Positions 27,799 through 37,017 of a stretch of DNA of 64,000 bases are shown here, one piece after another. Source of the DNA: Acidovorax sp. A1169 (GTDB lineage: Bacteria > Pseudomonadota > Gammaproteobacteria > Burkholderiales > Burkholderiaceae_C); NCBI RefSeq assembly GCF_030704685.1, contig NZ_JAUZDX010000023.1, forward strand, positions 1 through 64,000, written 5' to 3'. The stretch's first letter is position 1; each line of letters opens with the position of its first letter. A program made the position numbers and the translations under genes. The notes under the pieces were generated by a model. The model saw nothing but the letters and a program-made list of their open reading frames with translations. It did no database searches and was not told the origin of the DNA.

Positions 27799-29730
27799 TC
27801 AACGCGTCAGACCCTGCATCAGGGTGTCGAAGACGCTTTGTGCAATCTGCAGCATTTTGGCGGATGCCTGGTAGGCCTGCTGGTACTGGATCAGCTTGGC
27901 CGCTTCTTCATCGAGGTTCACGCCCGAGACCGCCGTCCGGTCGCGTTCCAGGTTGCCGGCGATGGTGGTGGACAGCTCGGCGGCGAACGTGGCGCTCTGG
28001 GTGCGCGTGCCCACCTGGGCCATCAGGCCCGCATAGCCGTCGCTGAGCGTGGATTCGTCGAACATCTTCACATCGCGCAGGTTCATGAGCGATGTGGCGT
28101 TGCCGGCGTTGCGCGTGTAGTTGTCGCCGTACTGGGGGTCCAGGGAGTTGCCCACCTTCACGGTGTCGCCGGACTTGGGCGTGCCCTGCAGCTTGATCTC
28201 CCAGCCGTCGATGGTGATGGGAGTGCCCGAGGTGTAGGGCAGGCCGGCCGTGCCCGAAGGTGGCGTGGTCGATCCCGTCACGGTGTAGGTGGTGGGCGGG
28301 CCGGCGGCAAAGGTCAGCGTCACGCCGCCGGGAATGGGCGGCGCCACCAGGCCATTGGCTGTGGCCTTCAGGCCTGCCAGCTGCAGCGTGCCCCCATTGG
28401 TGGTGCCCATGGCCGCATTGATGGGGTTGGCCGCCGCCAGGTCACGTGGCGAGTACACCAGCGCCTTGATGTTGGAGCCCGCCGTGCTGAAGGGCTGGAA
28501 CAGCATGCGTTCGCCCGGCGCGCCTGGCGTGGTGAGGTTGAACTGCAGGCCGTCGATGGTGAGCGTCGCCAGGTTGGCGGCGTCGGTGAAGGCCGTGGCC
28601 TTGCCGTCGGACAGGCGCACCACCTGGCCGGCCGTGCCGGTGGTGAAGCGAATCTCGTAGTCGGAGGCAGCGAACTTGGTCGGATCCGTGAAGCCCACCG
28701 TACCGACGCCCACGCCATTGGTCAGGCCGGGCATGCTGGCCGGCAGAGAGAACAGGTCCTTGCCCATCTGGCCGTCCAGCGTGAGGCCGAGCTTGTGCTG
28801 CTCGTTCATGGTCATGCCGATGGCCATGGCCATGCGCCCGAGCAGGTTGCGGCTTTCGGCGAGGTCGGTGTTGTTGAAGCGCAGCAGCCCCGAGACCGAG
28901 CCGCCGCCCATGGTGTTTTCGTCCACTTCGATGGCCGGCGATCCCGGGCGATTGAAGAACAGCTTGAGCTGGCCGCTGCCAGGGAACTGCGTGGCATCGT
29001 CCACGGACACCTGCGATGGCGTGGTGCCCAGCACCAGCGGCTGGCTGCCGCCCACGAACAGGCCGATCGTGCCGTCGTCCGCAGGAATCTGCGTGGTCTG
29101 CACGTACTGGTTCATCTCGCGGATCAATTGGTCGCGGTTGTCGAGCAGGTCGTTGGGGGTCTGGCCGTTGCCCTTGGCGCGTGCGATCTGCTCGTTCACG
29201 GCGGCGATCTGGCCGGCCAGGCTGTTGATGGCGGTGATGCTGCTTTGCAGCTGCTCTTTCACTGTGTACTGGATCTCGTCGACACGCTCGCCAGCCGAGC
29301 GCATGCGGGACGCCGTCTCGTCCATGCGCGTGAGCGCCAGCGTGCGGGCCGTGATGTCGGTGGGTGAGCTCACCACGTCCGAGAACGAGTTCATCATGTC
29401 GTTGATGGCGGCGCCAAGGCCCGTGGCACCGCCGCTGAACACGTCTTGCAACTGGCGCAGGCGCTCCGCGCGCACGATGTCGCCGGCCTGCACGGATCCG
29501 GCACTTGCCGACTGGCGCGTGAGCAGCTCGCTCTGGTTGCGCAGGATGGTCTGCACGTCCACACCCTGGCCGATGTAGCCACCACCCGTGAACTGGCCCT
29601 GCACGGTCTGCAGCACCACGCTCTGGCGCGAATAGCCGGGCGTGTTCACATTGGCAATGTTGTTGCCTGCAGTCTGCAGGGCCACCTGGTTGGCAAGCAG
29701 GGCGCGGGCGCCGACGTTGAGAAGACTCAT
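27799..29730 (-). CDS. flgK: Flagellar hook-associated protein FlgK
   Basis: Hook-filament junction protein 1 of 643 residues. The N-terminus (MSLLNVGARALLANQVALQ, NIANVNTPGYSRQ) and C-terminus (VNLDEEAAKLIQYQQAYQASAKMLQ) are the standard axial-protein helices; the large central domain is variable. It is exported by the flagellar type III system. It lies 16 bases after flgJ and 28 before flgL. Confidence 0.96.
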   Translation of the reverse strand: MSLLNVGARALLANQVALQTAGNNIANVNTPGYSRQSVVLQTVQGQFTGGGYIGQGVDVQTILRNQSELLTRQSASAGSVQAGDIVRAERLRQLQDVFSGGATGLGAAINDMMNSFSDVVSSPTDITARTLALTRMDETASRMRSAGERVDEIQYTVKEQLQSSITAINSLAGQIAAVNEQIARAKGNGQTPNDLLDNRDQLIREMNQYVQTTQIPADDGTIGLFVGGSQPLVLGTTPSQVSVDDATQFPGSGQLKLFFNRPGSPAIEVDENTMGGGSVSGLLRFNNTDLAESRNLLGRMAMAIGMTMNEQHKLGLTLDGQMGKDLFSLPASMPGLTNGVGVGTVGFTDPTKFAASDYEIRFTTGTAGQVVRLSDGKATAFTDAANLATLTIDGLQFNLTTPGAPGERMLFQPFSTAGSNIKALVYSPRDLAAANPINAAMGTTNGGTLQLAGLKATANGLVAPPIPGGVTLTFAAGPPTTYTVTGSTTPPSGTAGLPYTSGTPITIDGWEIKLQGTPKSGDTVKVGNSLDPQYGDNYTRNAGNATSLMNLRDVKMFDESTLSDGYAGLMAQVGTRTQSATFAAELSTTIAGNLERDRTAVSGVNLDEEAAKLIQYQQAYQASAKMLQIAQSVFDTLMQGLTR

Positions 29731-29746
29731 GGCTTACCTCGTGTTC

Positions 29747-30673
29747 TCAAGCCTGCGCACGCTGCTGCTGCGCACGCTGCACGCTGTTGATGGCGCCGCT
29801 GAGCTTCCTGGCGTACTCGGGGTCGGTGGCATAGCCCGCCTTCTGCAATGCGGAGGCATAGGCCATGGCCGAGCCGGACTGCGCCACGGACTCTGCCTTT
29901 TCATAGCGAGGGCTTTCCTTGATGAGGCGCGCGTAGTCGCGAAACGAATCCTCGTACGAGTCGTAGGCCCGGAACTTGGCTACCACCTTGCGCGGCGTGC
30001 CGTTGATGTATTCGGTGGTCGTGATCTCGGCGACCTTGCCTGTCCAGCCCTTGCCGGCCTTGATGCCGAACAGGTTGAAGGAGTTGCTGCCGTCGGCATT
30101 CTTGATCTCGCTCTTGCCCCAGCCGGTCTCATGGCCGGCCTGGCCGAGCATGAAGTTCGCGGGGATGCCGCTTTCCTGCGCCACCTTCTCGGCCGTGCCG
30201 CTCAGGTGCTGTACGAAGCCGTCGCGGCCCTTGGGCGCCTGGCCCACCGCCTCGGTGCTGGCAGGGCTGGCGCTCACCTTGGCGGCTGCCGGGCGCTGCA
30301 CCTGCGACAGGCTCACCGTGGAGGGCACGGAAAAAGAGGGGTCGGGGCCGCCCATCTGGCGCGAGAGCTGGCGCGCGATGGCCTCGGACAGGCCGCCCGA
30401 CTGGCCGGCCATCTGCACCGACAACTGCTGGTCGAGCAGGTCGGTGCCCAGGTCGCCTTGGGCGCCATCCATGAGGCCGGATTTCATCGTGGCCTCGCGC
30501 ATGCTCTTGATCAGTTCGCGCATGAACAGCGATTCGAACTGCTTGGCGGCCTCTTTCGTGGCCTGGGGGTTGTTGTTGCCCGCCTCGTACTTGAGCGCGT
30601 TCAGCGAGCGAACGTCTGCCGCCAGCGCGTTGGACGTGCTGGTGGTGGAGGACGAAGGCAGCGTGAGGGCCAT
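29747..30673 (-). CDS. flgJ: Peptidoglycan hydrolase and rod-cap protein FlgJ
   Basis: Protein of 308 residues with two domains: an N-terminal rod-binding domain (AAKQFESLFMRELIKSMREA, about residues 43-62) and a C-terminal glucosaminidase domain of the Acm/FlgJ type (GQAGHETGWGKSEIKN, about residue 178, and FNLFGIKAG). This bifunctional form, common in beta- and gammaproteobacteria, both guides rod assembly and opens the peptidoglycan. It starts two bases after the flgI stop. Confidence 0.95.
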   Translation of the reverse strand: MALTLPSSSTTSTSNALAADVRSLNALKYEAGNNNPQATKEAAKQFESLFMRELIKSMREATMKSGLMDGAQGDLGTDLLDQQLSVQMAGQSGGLSEAIARQLSRQMGGPDPSFSVPSTVSLSQVQRPAAAKVSASPASTEAVGQAPKGRDGFVQHLSGTAEKVAQESGIPANFMLGQAGHETGWGKSEIKNADGSNSFNLFGIKAGKGWTGKVAEITTTEYINGTPRKVVAKFRAYDSYEDSFRDYARLIKESPRYEKAESVAQSGSAMAYASALQKAGYATDPEYARKLSGAINSVQRAQQQRAQA

Positions 30674-30675
30674 GG

Positions 30676-31830
30676 TCAGATCACTTCGAGCTCGGCGTTC
30701 AGGGCGCCGGCGGCCTTGATGGCCTGCAGGATGGCCAGCAGGTCCCCGGGCGTGGCACCCAGCGAGTTGAGCGCGCGCACCACGTCGGCCAGTTGGGGCG
30801 AGGGCGGCATCTGGATGATGTTGCCGGGCTCCTGGTTGATCTTGATGTCGCTTTGCTGTGCGACCACGGTCTGCCCCTGCGACAGCGGGTTGGGCTGGCT
30901 GATGACGGGGCGCGAACTGATGGTGATGGACAGGTTGCCGTGCGCGATGGCGCAGGGGCCCAGGGTCACGGCCTGGTTGAGCACGATGGAGCCGGTGCGG
31001 GCATTGATCACCACCTTGGCGGCGGGGGCCGACAGTTCGAACGGCAGCTCTTCCAGGTCAGCGATGAAGCCTACGCGGGCGCCAGGGTCGCTGGGCGCGC
31101 GCACCTGCACTGTGCGCCCGTCCAGGGCCGTGGCCAGGCCATTGCCCAGGCGGCTGTTGATGACCTGGGCCACGCGGCGTGCGGTCTGGAAATCGGAGGC
31201 GTTGAGGCCCAGGCTGATGGTGTCACCCTCGTTGAGCGGCGTGGGCACGGAGCGCTCCACCTGGGCGCCCAGGGGGATGCGGCCGGCGGCGAGGTGGTTG
31301 ATCTGCACCTTGCTGCCACCGGACGAGGCGCCGGCACCGCCCACCACCAGGTTGCCCTGGGCCAGGGCGTAGATTTCACCGTCGGCGCCGCGCAGCGGCG
31401 TGACCATCAGCAGGCCACCCTTGAGCGACTTGGAATTGCCCATGGACGAGACGTTGACATCGATCTGCTGGCCGGGCTGCGCGAAGGCGGGCAACTGGGC
31501 CGTGACGATCACGGCGGCCACATTCTTGAGCTGCAGCTGCGAGGCCGTGCCGGGCGGCAGGCTGATGCCCATCTGCTGCAGGTAGTTGGACATGGCCTGC
31601 GTGGTGTAGGGCATCTGCGTGGTCTGGTCACCCGTGCCGTCCAGGCCCACGACCAGGCCATAGCCGGTCAGCTGGTTGCTGCGCACGCCCTGCACCGCCG
31701 CGATTTCCTTGATGCGCAGCGCATGGGCAGGCCAGGCCGAGCACACCAGCGCCAGGGCGATGGCCGAGAGCCACAGCGCGCGCTGGGGGTGTGCCAGGAA
31801 GGGGGAGGGCAAGGCTTTCATGGCCTCCAT
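30676..31830 (-). CDS. flgI: Flagellar P-ring protein FlgI
   Basis: Periplasmic P-ring subunit of about 384 residues. A cleavable signal peptide (hydrophobic core LWLSAIALALVCSAWPAHA) precedes the conserved mature start LRIKEIAAVQGVRSNQLTGYG. C-terminal motifs include PQLADVVRALNSLGATPGDLL. The start is uncertain between ATGs at 31830 and 31821; both give the same mature protein. An unrecognised exported gene and a hairpin with T-runs separate it from flgH. Confidence 0.95.
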   Translation of the reverse strand: MEAMKALPSPFLAHPQRALWLSAIALALVCSAWPAHALRIKEIAAVQGVRSNQLTGYGLVVGLDGTGDQTTQMPYTTQAMSNYLQQMGISLPPGTASQLQLKNVAAVIVTAQLPAFAQPGQQIDVNVSSMGNSKSLKGGLLMVTPLRGADGEIYALAQGNLVVGGAGASSGGSKVQINHLAAGRIPLGAQVERSVPTPLNEGDTISLGLNASDFQTARRVAQVINSRLGNGLATALDGRTVQVRAPSDPGARVGFIADLEELPFELSAPAAKVVINARTGSIVLNQAVTLGPCAIAHGNLSITISSRPVISQPNPLSQGQTVVAQQSDIKINQEPGNIIQMPPSPQLADVVRALNSLGATPGDLLAILQAIKAAGALNAELEVI

Positions 31831-31860
31831 TGTGGGCTGCTGCCGCCCAGGGGAATGGCC

Positions 31861-31887
31861 AAAAAGAGGCGCATTCACCCGCCTTTT
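31861..31887 (-). terminator. Candidate bidirectional terminator between the unknown exported gene and flgI
   Basis: AGGCG (31867-31871) and CGCCT (31880-31884) pair around an eight-base loop. On the minus strand the stem is followed by CTTTTT, and on the plus strand by TTTT. It lies 71 bases beyond the unknown exported gene and would partly separate it from flgIJKL. The stem is short, so the call is weak. Confidence 0.35.
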
Positions 31888-31957
31888 GGAAGAGGGGCCC
31901 TGGTTACATTTTTCAGACCCGTCCGGCTGTCAGCCTGGTTCCTGCAGGCCCCTGCGA

Positions 31958-32587
31958 TCACTCGCAATAGCTGTTCGTAAAGCCCTTCCAGGGCTTGCGC
32001 AGCATGAATGGCAGGGTGTCCCAGGCGCTCCAGGTGCGCGGATCGTCGAAGTTCACCGTGGCGGCCGGCGCGATGATGGCCGTGACCAGCCAGACGCCGG
32101 AGTCCAGCCCGTGCAGCGTGAGGTTGCCACCCAGGATCACCTCGGTCTGCGCCCCGCCGAGGTTGTCGGATACGGCGGTGTAGGCGTCCGTCGTCTGGAT
32201 GTTGCCGGGTGCCACGTACACCTTGAAGATGGCGCCGGTGGTGATCAGCGGCGAGCGCACCAGGGGAAAGACGAAGCTGCCGTCCCGGTGGAAGATCACA
32301 TACACGTTCTGAAGCGTGCCCGGGGTGGTGCCCACCGCGGCCTTGCCGGCGTCGTATTTGATGGTGAATGCGAACTGGTCCAGTGCCGTGGCTTCGCAGG
32401 GCGAGAACTTGATGCCTGCGGGCAGGGTCTTGTTCTTGGAGGCGGTTTCGGCAGCCGAGCCCTTGGGGGCGGCCAGCGTCAGCGCCACGGAGTAGGCATA
32501 GGTGGTCGGCTGCGCCTGGGCGGCTGGCGCAAATGCAGCGGCCAGGGCAGTGAGGCCGCACGCCAGGGAGCTGCGGAAAAAAGACAT
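31958..32587 (-). CDS. Unrecognised exported protein inside the flg operon
   Basis: Protein of about 209 residues that I do not recognise. The ATG at 32587 follows GAGG with good spacing and begins a signal peptide (MSFFRSSLACGLTALAAAFA, cleavage near AQA); an in-frame GTG at 32665 would give a worse N-terminus. The mature part is beta-rich, with alternating hydrophobic strands (VYVIFHRDGSFVFPLV, GAIFKVYVAPG) and two cysteines (SPCEA and the C-terminal NSYCE) that could form a disulfide. It occupies the place between flgH and flgI, which encode the L and P rings and are normally adjacent. Periplasmic location and timing of expression with the rings are inference. Confidence 0.7.
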   Translation of the reverse strand: MSFFRSSLACGLTALAAAFAPAAQAQPTTYAYSVALTLAAPKGSAAETASKNKTLPAGIKFSPCEATALDQFAFTIKYDAGKAAVGTTPGTLQNVYVIFHRDGSFVFPLVRSPLITTGAIFKVYVAPGNIQTTDAYTAVSDNLGGAQTEVILGGNLTLHGLDSGVWLVTAIIAPAATVNFDDPRTWSAWDTLPFMLRKPWKGFTNSYCE

Positions 32588-32673
32588 CGGGAACCTCGAT
32601 CTGAATGCGAAAAGGGGCGCTGCGCTGGATGCCCTGGTCAAGACCAGGAGCATGCGCATGGTCACATTTTGTA

Positions 32674-33387
32674 TCAGAACGGTGTCACGGTGTTGAAGAA
32701 GCGCCCCAGCCAGCCGGTGACCTGGGCCTCGCCCTGGGCTCCGCGCCCGCGCGATTCCACGCGCACATTGGCCACCTGGGTAGAGGTCACGATGGAGCCG
32801 GGCTGCAGGGCGCGGGGATCCACCGTGCCGGAGAAGCGCAGCACATCCACGTTCTGGTTCACGCCGATCTGCTTTTCGCCGGCCACGACCAGGTGGCCAT
32901 TGGGCAGCACGTCGATGACGATCGCGGTGATCGATCCCTGGAAGGTGTTGGCGCTTTCCGTGCCGCCCTTGCCTTCGAAGGCATTTTCCGAATTGGCTCC
33001 CACGCCCAGCTTGTCGGTGAACTTCTGGCCGGTGAACGGCAGCGCCGTCACGCCGCTGCTGACCTTGGAGGTGCGGTCCACGGTGGACGAGGATTTCTGG
33101 CTGGCCGTCACGTTCTCCACGATCTGGATGGTGACGTTGTCGCCCACCAGGCGTGCACGCCGGTCCTCGAACGAGGGGCGGTAGCTGGCGGTGTGGAACA
33201 GACCGCCGGTGACCGGCGGTGGCGTGCGCGTCGCCATGGCCAGGGGCGGCGGCGCGGTGGGCAGGATGTCCACGGGTGGGGGCGGGGACATGCTGGCGCA
33301 GCCTGCGCTCAGCACGGCGGCGGCCAGTGCCGGCCAGGCGAGGGCGCGGCGTCGGGCCAGCTGACGGAAGGCGTAAAGGAGGGTCAT
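32674..33387 (-). CDS. flgH: Flagellar L-ring lipoprotein FlgH
   Basis: Outer-membrane L-ring subunit of 237 residues. It has a lipoprotein signal with the lipobox LSAGC, then the conserved ARLVGDNVTIQIVENVTASQKS and a C-terminal beta segment ending TGWLGRFFNTVTPF. The Pro-rich stretch after the lipid cysteine is typical. It follows flgG by 41 bases. Confidence 0.95.
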   Translation of the reverse strand: MTLLYAFRQLARRRALAWPALAAAVLSAGCASMSPPPPVDILPTAPPPLAMATRTPPPVTGGLFHTASYRPSFEDRRARLVGDNVTIQIVENVTASQKSSSTVDRTSKVSSGVTALPFTGQKFTDKLGVGANSENAFEGKGGTESANTFQGSITAIVIDVLPNGHLVVAGEKQIGVNQNVDVLRFSGTVDPRALQPGSIVTSTQVANVRVESRGRGAQGEAQVTGWLGRFFNTVTPF

Positions 33388-33428
33388 GGTGGGAGTCCTG
33401 GCAAAGGGGCTTGTGGCCTGTCTGCGTG

Positions 33429-34211
33429 TTACATCTGGCTCAGCTTGGCCAGCATCTGGTCCGAGGTCTGGATGGCCTTTGAATTCATTTCATAGGCGCG
33501 CTGGGTCTGGATCATGGTCACCAGCTCCTGCACCACGTTCACGTTGGAGGTTTCGAGGTAGCCCTGCAAGACGGTGCCCAGGCCGTTGGTGCCGGGTGTG
33601 CCCTGCTGGGGCTGGCCGGATGCGGCGGTTTCGATAAACAGGTTCTGCCCACGTGGCTCCAGGCCACCCGGGTTCACGAAGGTGGACATGGCGAGGTTGC
33701 CCAGCGGCTGCGGTGCAGTGTTGCCCGGTACCGTGGCGGACACGGCGCCTTCGGCGCTGATGGTCACGCTGGTGGCATTCGGTGGCACGGTGATGCCATT
33801 GGCAATCGGCAGTCCGCTGGAGGTGACCAGGCGGCCCTGCGAATCGAGCTGGAACGATCCGTCGCGGGTGTAGCCGATGGTTCCGTCGGGCTGCGTGACC
33901 TCGAAGAAGCCATTGCCCTTGATGGCCACGTCCAGGTTGTTGTTGGACTGCTGCATGCTGCCCTGCATGAAGTTGCGGGCGGTGGCCACGGTGCGCACCC
34001 CCAGGCCCAGGTGCAGGCCGGTGGGCAACTGGTTCTGCTCGGTGGTCTGGGCGCCCACCTGGCGCAGGTTCTGGTAGATCAGGTCCTCGAACACCGCATT
34101 GGCGCGCTTGTATCCGGTGGTGGACACATTGGCCAGGTTGTGGGAGATGACGTCCAGCTGGGTCTGCTGGGCTTCCATGCCGGTCTTGGCGATCCACAGG
34201 GAGTTGATCAT
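33429..34211 (-). CDS. flgG: Flagellar distal rod protein FlgG
   Basis: Distal rod protein of 260 residues, the usual length. The N-terminus (MINSLWIAKTGMEAQQTQLD, then NLANVSTTGYKRA) and the C-terminus (NVNVVQELVTMIQTQRAYEMNSKAI) are the conserved axial helices. It lies between flgF and flgH in standard order, exported by the flagellar type III system. Confidence 0.96.
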   Translation of the reverse strand: MINSLWIAKTGMEAQQTQLDVISHNLANVSTTGYKRANAVFEDLIYQNLRQVGAQTTEQNQLPTGLHLGLGVRTVATARNFMQGSMQQSNNNLDVAIKGNGFFEVTQPDGTIGYTRDGSFQLDSQGRLVTSSGLPIANGITVPPNATSVTISAEGAVSATVPGNTAPQPLGNLAMSTFVNPGGLEPRGQNLFIETAASGQPQQGTPGTNGLGTVLQGYLETSNVNVVQELVTMIQTQRAYEMNSKAIQTSDQMLAKLSQM

Positions 34212-34238
34212 GGCGTTTCCTTGCGCTTATGGGGATGG

Positions 34239-34979
34239 TCAGCCGTTGATGCTCAGCAGCTGGCTGGCGGCCTTGTCATTGGTTTCGGCGGTCTGCAGCA
34301 TCTTGATCTGCTGCTCGAACTGGCGCGAGGCGGCGATCATGCCGACCATGGTCTCCACCGCGTTCACGTTGGAGCCCTCAATGGCCCCTGCGAGCAGGCG
34401 CGCGTTGGCGTCGTTGGGAAGCGGGTCGCCCGAGGTGGTGCGAAACAGCCCGTCATCGCCGCGCTTGAGCGGGTCTTCGGGGGTGGGGGTGGCCAGTTTC
34501 AGGCGGCCAATGGCGGCCGGGGGTTGACCCGCTGTCTTGGCGGTGAGCGTGCCGTCCGAGCCCAGCGAGACCTCCGAGCCTGGCGGCACGTCGATGGGGC
34601 CGCCGCCGTCGGACAGCACGGGCAGGCCGGTGTTGGTGAGCAGGGCACCCGTGGGCGAGACCTCCAGGCCGCCGTTGCGCGTGTAGGCCTCCACTCCATC
34701 GAGGCCCTGCACGGCAAACCAGGACTTGCCGATGGGCATGGCATCCAGGGCGCGGCCCGTGCGCTGCACGGGACCGGGCGTGTCCACGTGGCCCGAGGTG
34801 GCCTCCAGCGCGAACACGCGCGTGGTGGAGCCATCGCCTTGCAGCGGTACGGAGCGGAAGGTGGACATCTCCGCACGAAAGCCGTTTGTGGACACGTTGG
34901 CCAGGTTGTTGGCCAGAACCGCCTGCCGGTGGGCAGCGGCGTTGGCCCCGGTCATGGAGGTGTAGATGATGCGGTCCAT
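34239..34979 (-). CDS. flgF: Flagellar proximal rod protein FlgF
   Basis: Rod protein of 246 residues, N-terminus MDRIIYTSMTGANAAAHRQ with NLANVSTNGFRAE and C-terminus GSNVNAVETMVGMIAASRQFEQQIK. Length and pattern match FlgF rather than FlgG. It precedes flgG by 27 bases. Confidence 0.95.
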   Translation of the reverse strand: MDRIIYTSMTGANAAAHRQAVLANNLANVSTNGFRAEMSTFRSVPLQGDGSTTRVFALEATSGHVDTPGPVQRTGRALDAMPIGKSWFAVQGLDGVEAYTRNGGLEVSPTGALLTNTGLPVLSDGGGPIDVPPGSEVSLGSDGTLTAKTAGQPPAAIGRLKLATPTPEDPLKRGDDGLFRTTSGDPLPNDANARLLAGAIEGSNVNAVETMVGMIAASRQFEQQIKMLQTAETNDKAASQLLSING

Positions 34980-35013
34980 GGCGTTTCTCTGCGGTCAGGA
35001 GGTCAGGCGCGGA

Positions 35014-36294
35014 TCAGCGCAGGTTCACCAGGGTGGACATGATCTGGTCCTGTGTCTTGATGGTCTGCGCGTTGGCCTGGTAGCTGCGCTGCGCGGTCAT
35101 CATGTTCACGAGCTCGGCCGTGAGGTCCACGTTGGAGTCTTCCAGCGCACCCGAGCGCAGGGCGCCGAAGTTGCCGTCGGTGGCCGTGCCGGTGACCGGC
35201 TGGCCCGATTCGAAGGTGGCGACCCAGTTGTTGCCGCCCACCGAGGCCAGGCCCTGCGTGTTGCGAAAGCTCGACAGCGCGATCTGGCCCTCGGCGCGGG
35301 TGACGCCGTTGGAGTAGCGCGTCATGATCATGCCGTTGTTCTCGACATTGATGCCCGTCAGGTCGCCTGCGGTGTATCCGTCCTGCGACAGGTCGGACAC
35401 GGCGAACTTGCGGCCGAACTGCGTGACATCGTCCAGGCTCACATCCACGTTGTAGGCGGGCAGGTTGTTCGGGTTGGGTGGCGTGGGGTTCACGCTGAGT
35501 GCCAGCGAGAAGCCGGTGGCCGGCGGCGTGGCGGCAGGGCCGGTGATCACGCCATTGTTGTCGAAGGTGATCTGGCCGATGGCCGTGCCCACCACGGGCG
35601 GCACGGCCGTGGGATCGTCCAGGGTGTCGTACACGTCCCAGGTGTTGTCCGTGGCGGTCTTCTGGAAGTACAGGTTGACGGGCTTGGCCACGCCCTGGCT
35701 GTCGAACACGTTGATCGAGGTGCCGTAGGTGGCGCGCGGGGTGGCGGGCACGGGCGGTGTGGCGGCCGGGTCGCCAGCGGCATCGGTGGCGCGCGCATCC
35801 AGATTGAAGGCCGCAATGATCTTCGTGGTCTGCTTGGCGGGGATGGGTTCGGACGTGGGGAACACCATGGGAATCGGGTCGGTGCCCGTGCGCAGGCCCG
35901 TGGCCGGATCGATGGGGTAGCCCATCACCTTGGCGTTGTCGTTGGTGACCATGTTGCCCACCTTGTCCAGCTTGAAATTGCCGGCGCGGGTATAGGCCGA
36001 GGAGCCGTCGGGCAGCTGCAGCGTGAAGAAACCGTTGCCGTTGATCGCCACGTCCAGGCTGTTGCCGGTGATGGTCAGGTTGCCCTGGGTGAACTGCTGC
36101 GCTACGTTGGCCGTCTCCACCCCGATCCCGGCGTTGGAGCCCCCGGCCGAGCCGATGGCATTGGCCACCATTTCGGCAAACTCAGCACGCGATGCCTTGA
36201 AACCCACGGTGTTGGAGTTGGCGATGTTGTGGCCGATCACATCGAGGTTTTTGCTGGCGGCGTTCAGGCCGGAGAGGCCTTGCTGGAAACTCAT
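35014..36294 (-). CDS. flgE: Flagellar hook protein FlgE
   Basis: Hook subunit of 426 residues. The axial helices (SFQQGLSGLNAASKNLDVIG, NIANSNTVGFKASR; C-terminal LVNMMTAQRSYQANAQTIKTQ) bracket a variable Ala/Pro/Thr-rich surface domain. It is exported by the type III system and polymerised under FlgD. It lies between flgD and flgF. Confidence 0.96.
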   Translation of the reverse strand: MSFQQGLSGLNAASKNLDVIGHNIANSNTVGFKASRAEFAEMVANAIGSAGGSNAGIGVETANVAQQFTQGNLTITGNSLDVAINGNGFFTLQLPDGSSAYTRAGNFKLDKVGNMVTNDNAKVMGYPIDPATGLRTGTDPIPMVFPTSEPIPAKQTTKIIAAFNLDARATDAAGDPAATPPVPATPRATYGTSINVFDSQGVAKPVNLYFQKTATDNTWDVYDTLDDPTAVPPVVGTAIGQITFDNNGVITGPAATPPATGFSLALSVNPTPPNPNNLPAYNVDVSLDDVTQFGRKFAVSDLSQDGYTAGDLTGINVENNGMIMTRYSNGVTRAEGQIALSSFRNTQGLASVGGNNWVATFESGQPVTGTATDGNFGALRSGALEDSNVDLTAELVNMMTAQRSYQANAQTIKTQDQIMSTLVNLR

Positions 36295-36345
36295 GGTGTT
36301 CTCCTTGGAGGGGGCGTGTTCAGTGAAGAGTGGGCGGTTGGGGCG

Positions 36346-36999
36346 TCAGACCAGCGACTTGATCTGGCTGTAGCTGATGTTCTTGCCGTTGGCCAGCGTG
36401 AGCACCAGTTGGCCGTCGGTGGCGCCTGCCGCCGTGACTTTGGACAGGGTGAGGGCCGTGGATTCGAGCGTGGTGGCGCCATTGACCGCCTTGACGCGGA
36501 ACTGCAGGCCCGCAGTGCTGCCCTTGTAGGCGCTTGCATCCCATTCGAAGTTGTGGCGCCCCTGGTCCTTGGGGCCCAGGTCCAGGGTATCGACCACCTG
36601 GCCGCCGGGCGTCACGACTTCCACCTGCACCTTGGTGGCGGCGTACGGAATCTCGAAACCGGCCTTGCCCACGCCATCGGCCACGGTCATGCCCGTGCCT
36701 TCGGTCAGCACGTTGCGCCCGACCAGGGTCGTGCCCTGCATGACCTGCAGCGAGTTGAACTGCGCGGCCATGCTTTCCATGGTGGTGTTGAGCTGCTGGA
36801 TGCCGGTGACGGTGTTGATCTGTGCGATCTGCGAGGTCATCTGGGCGTTGTCCAGCGGGTTCATCGGGTCCTGGTTGTTCAGCTGCGCAACCAGCAGCTT
36901 GAGGAACCGGTCCTGCGAGGCCGCAGGGTCGTTGGCCGCGGTCGCCTTGGCATTGGCGGTGTCGGCGGTGGTGGCGGCATTGGTGGCGCTGAGGATCAT
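36346..36999 (-). CDS. flgD: Flagellar hook-capping protein FlgD
   Basis: Hook assembly scaffold of 217 residues. The conserved N-terminal motif FLKLLVAQLNNQDPMNPLDN is at about residues 33-52, and the C-terminal region has the FlgD Ig-like and tudor-like domain (FEWDASAYKGSTAGLQFRV). It caps the growing hook and leaves on completion. Standard position between flgC and flgE. Confidence 0.95.
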   Translation of the reverse strand: MILSATNAATTADTANAKATAANDPAASQDRFLKLLVAQLNNQDPMNPLDNAQMTSQIAQINTVTGIQQLNTTMESMAAQFNSLQVMQGTTLVGRNVLTEGTGMTVADGVGKAGFEIPYAATKVQVEVVTPGGQVVDTLDLGPKDQGRHNFEWDASAYKGSTAGLQFRVKAVNGATTLESTALTLSKVTAAGATDGQLVLTLANGKNISYSQIKSLV

Positions 37000-37017
37000 G
37001 GCGAGGGTCTCCCGGGG

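Noticed and set aside
26496..29367. Long plus-strand open frames opposite flgL and flgK
   Set aside because: Both lie antisense to clear axial proteins and show only shadow-type composition.
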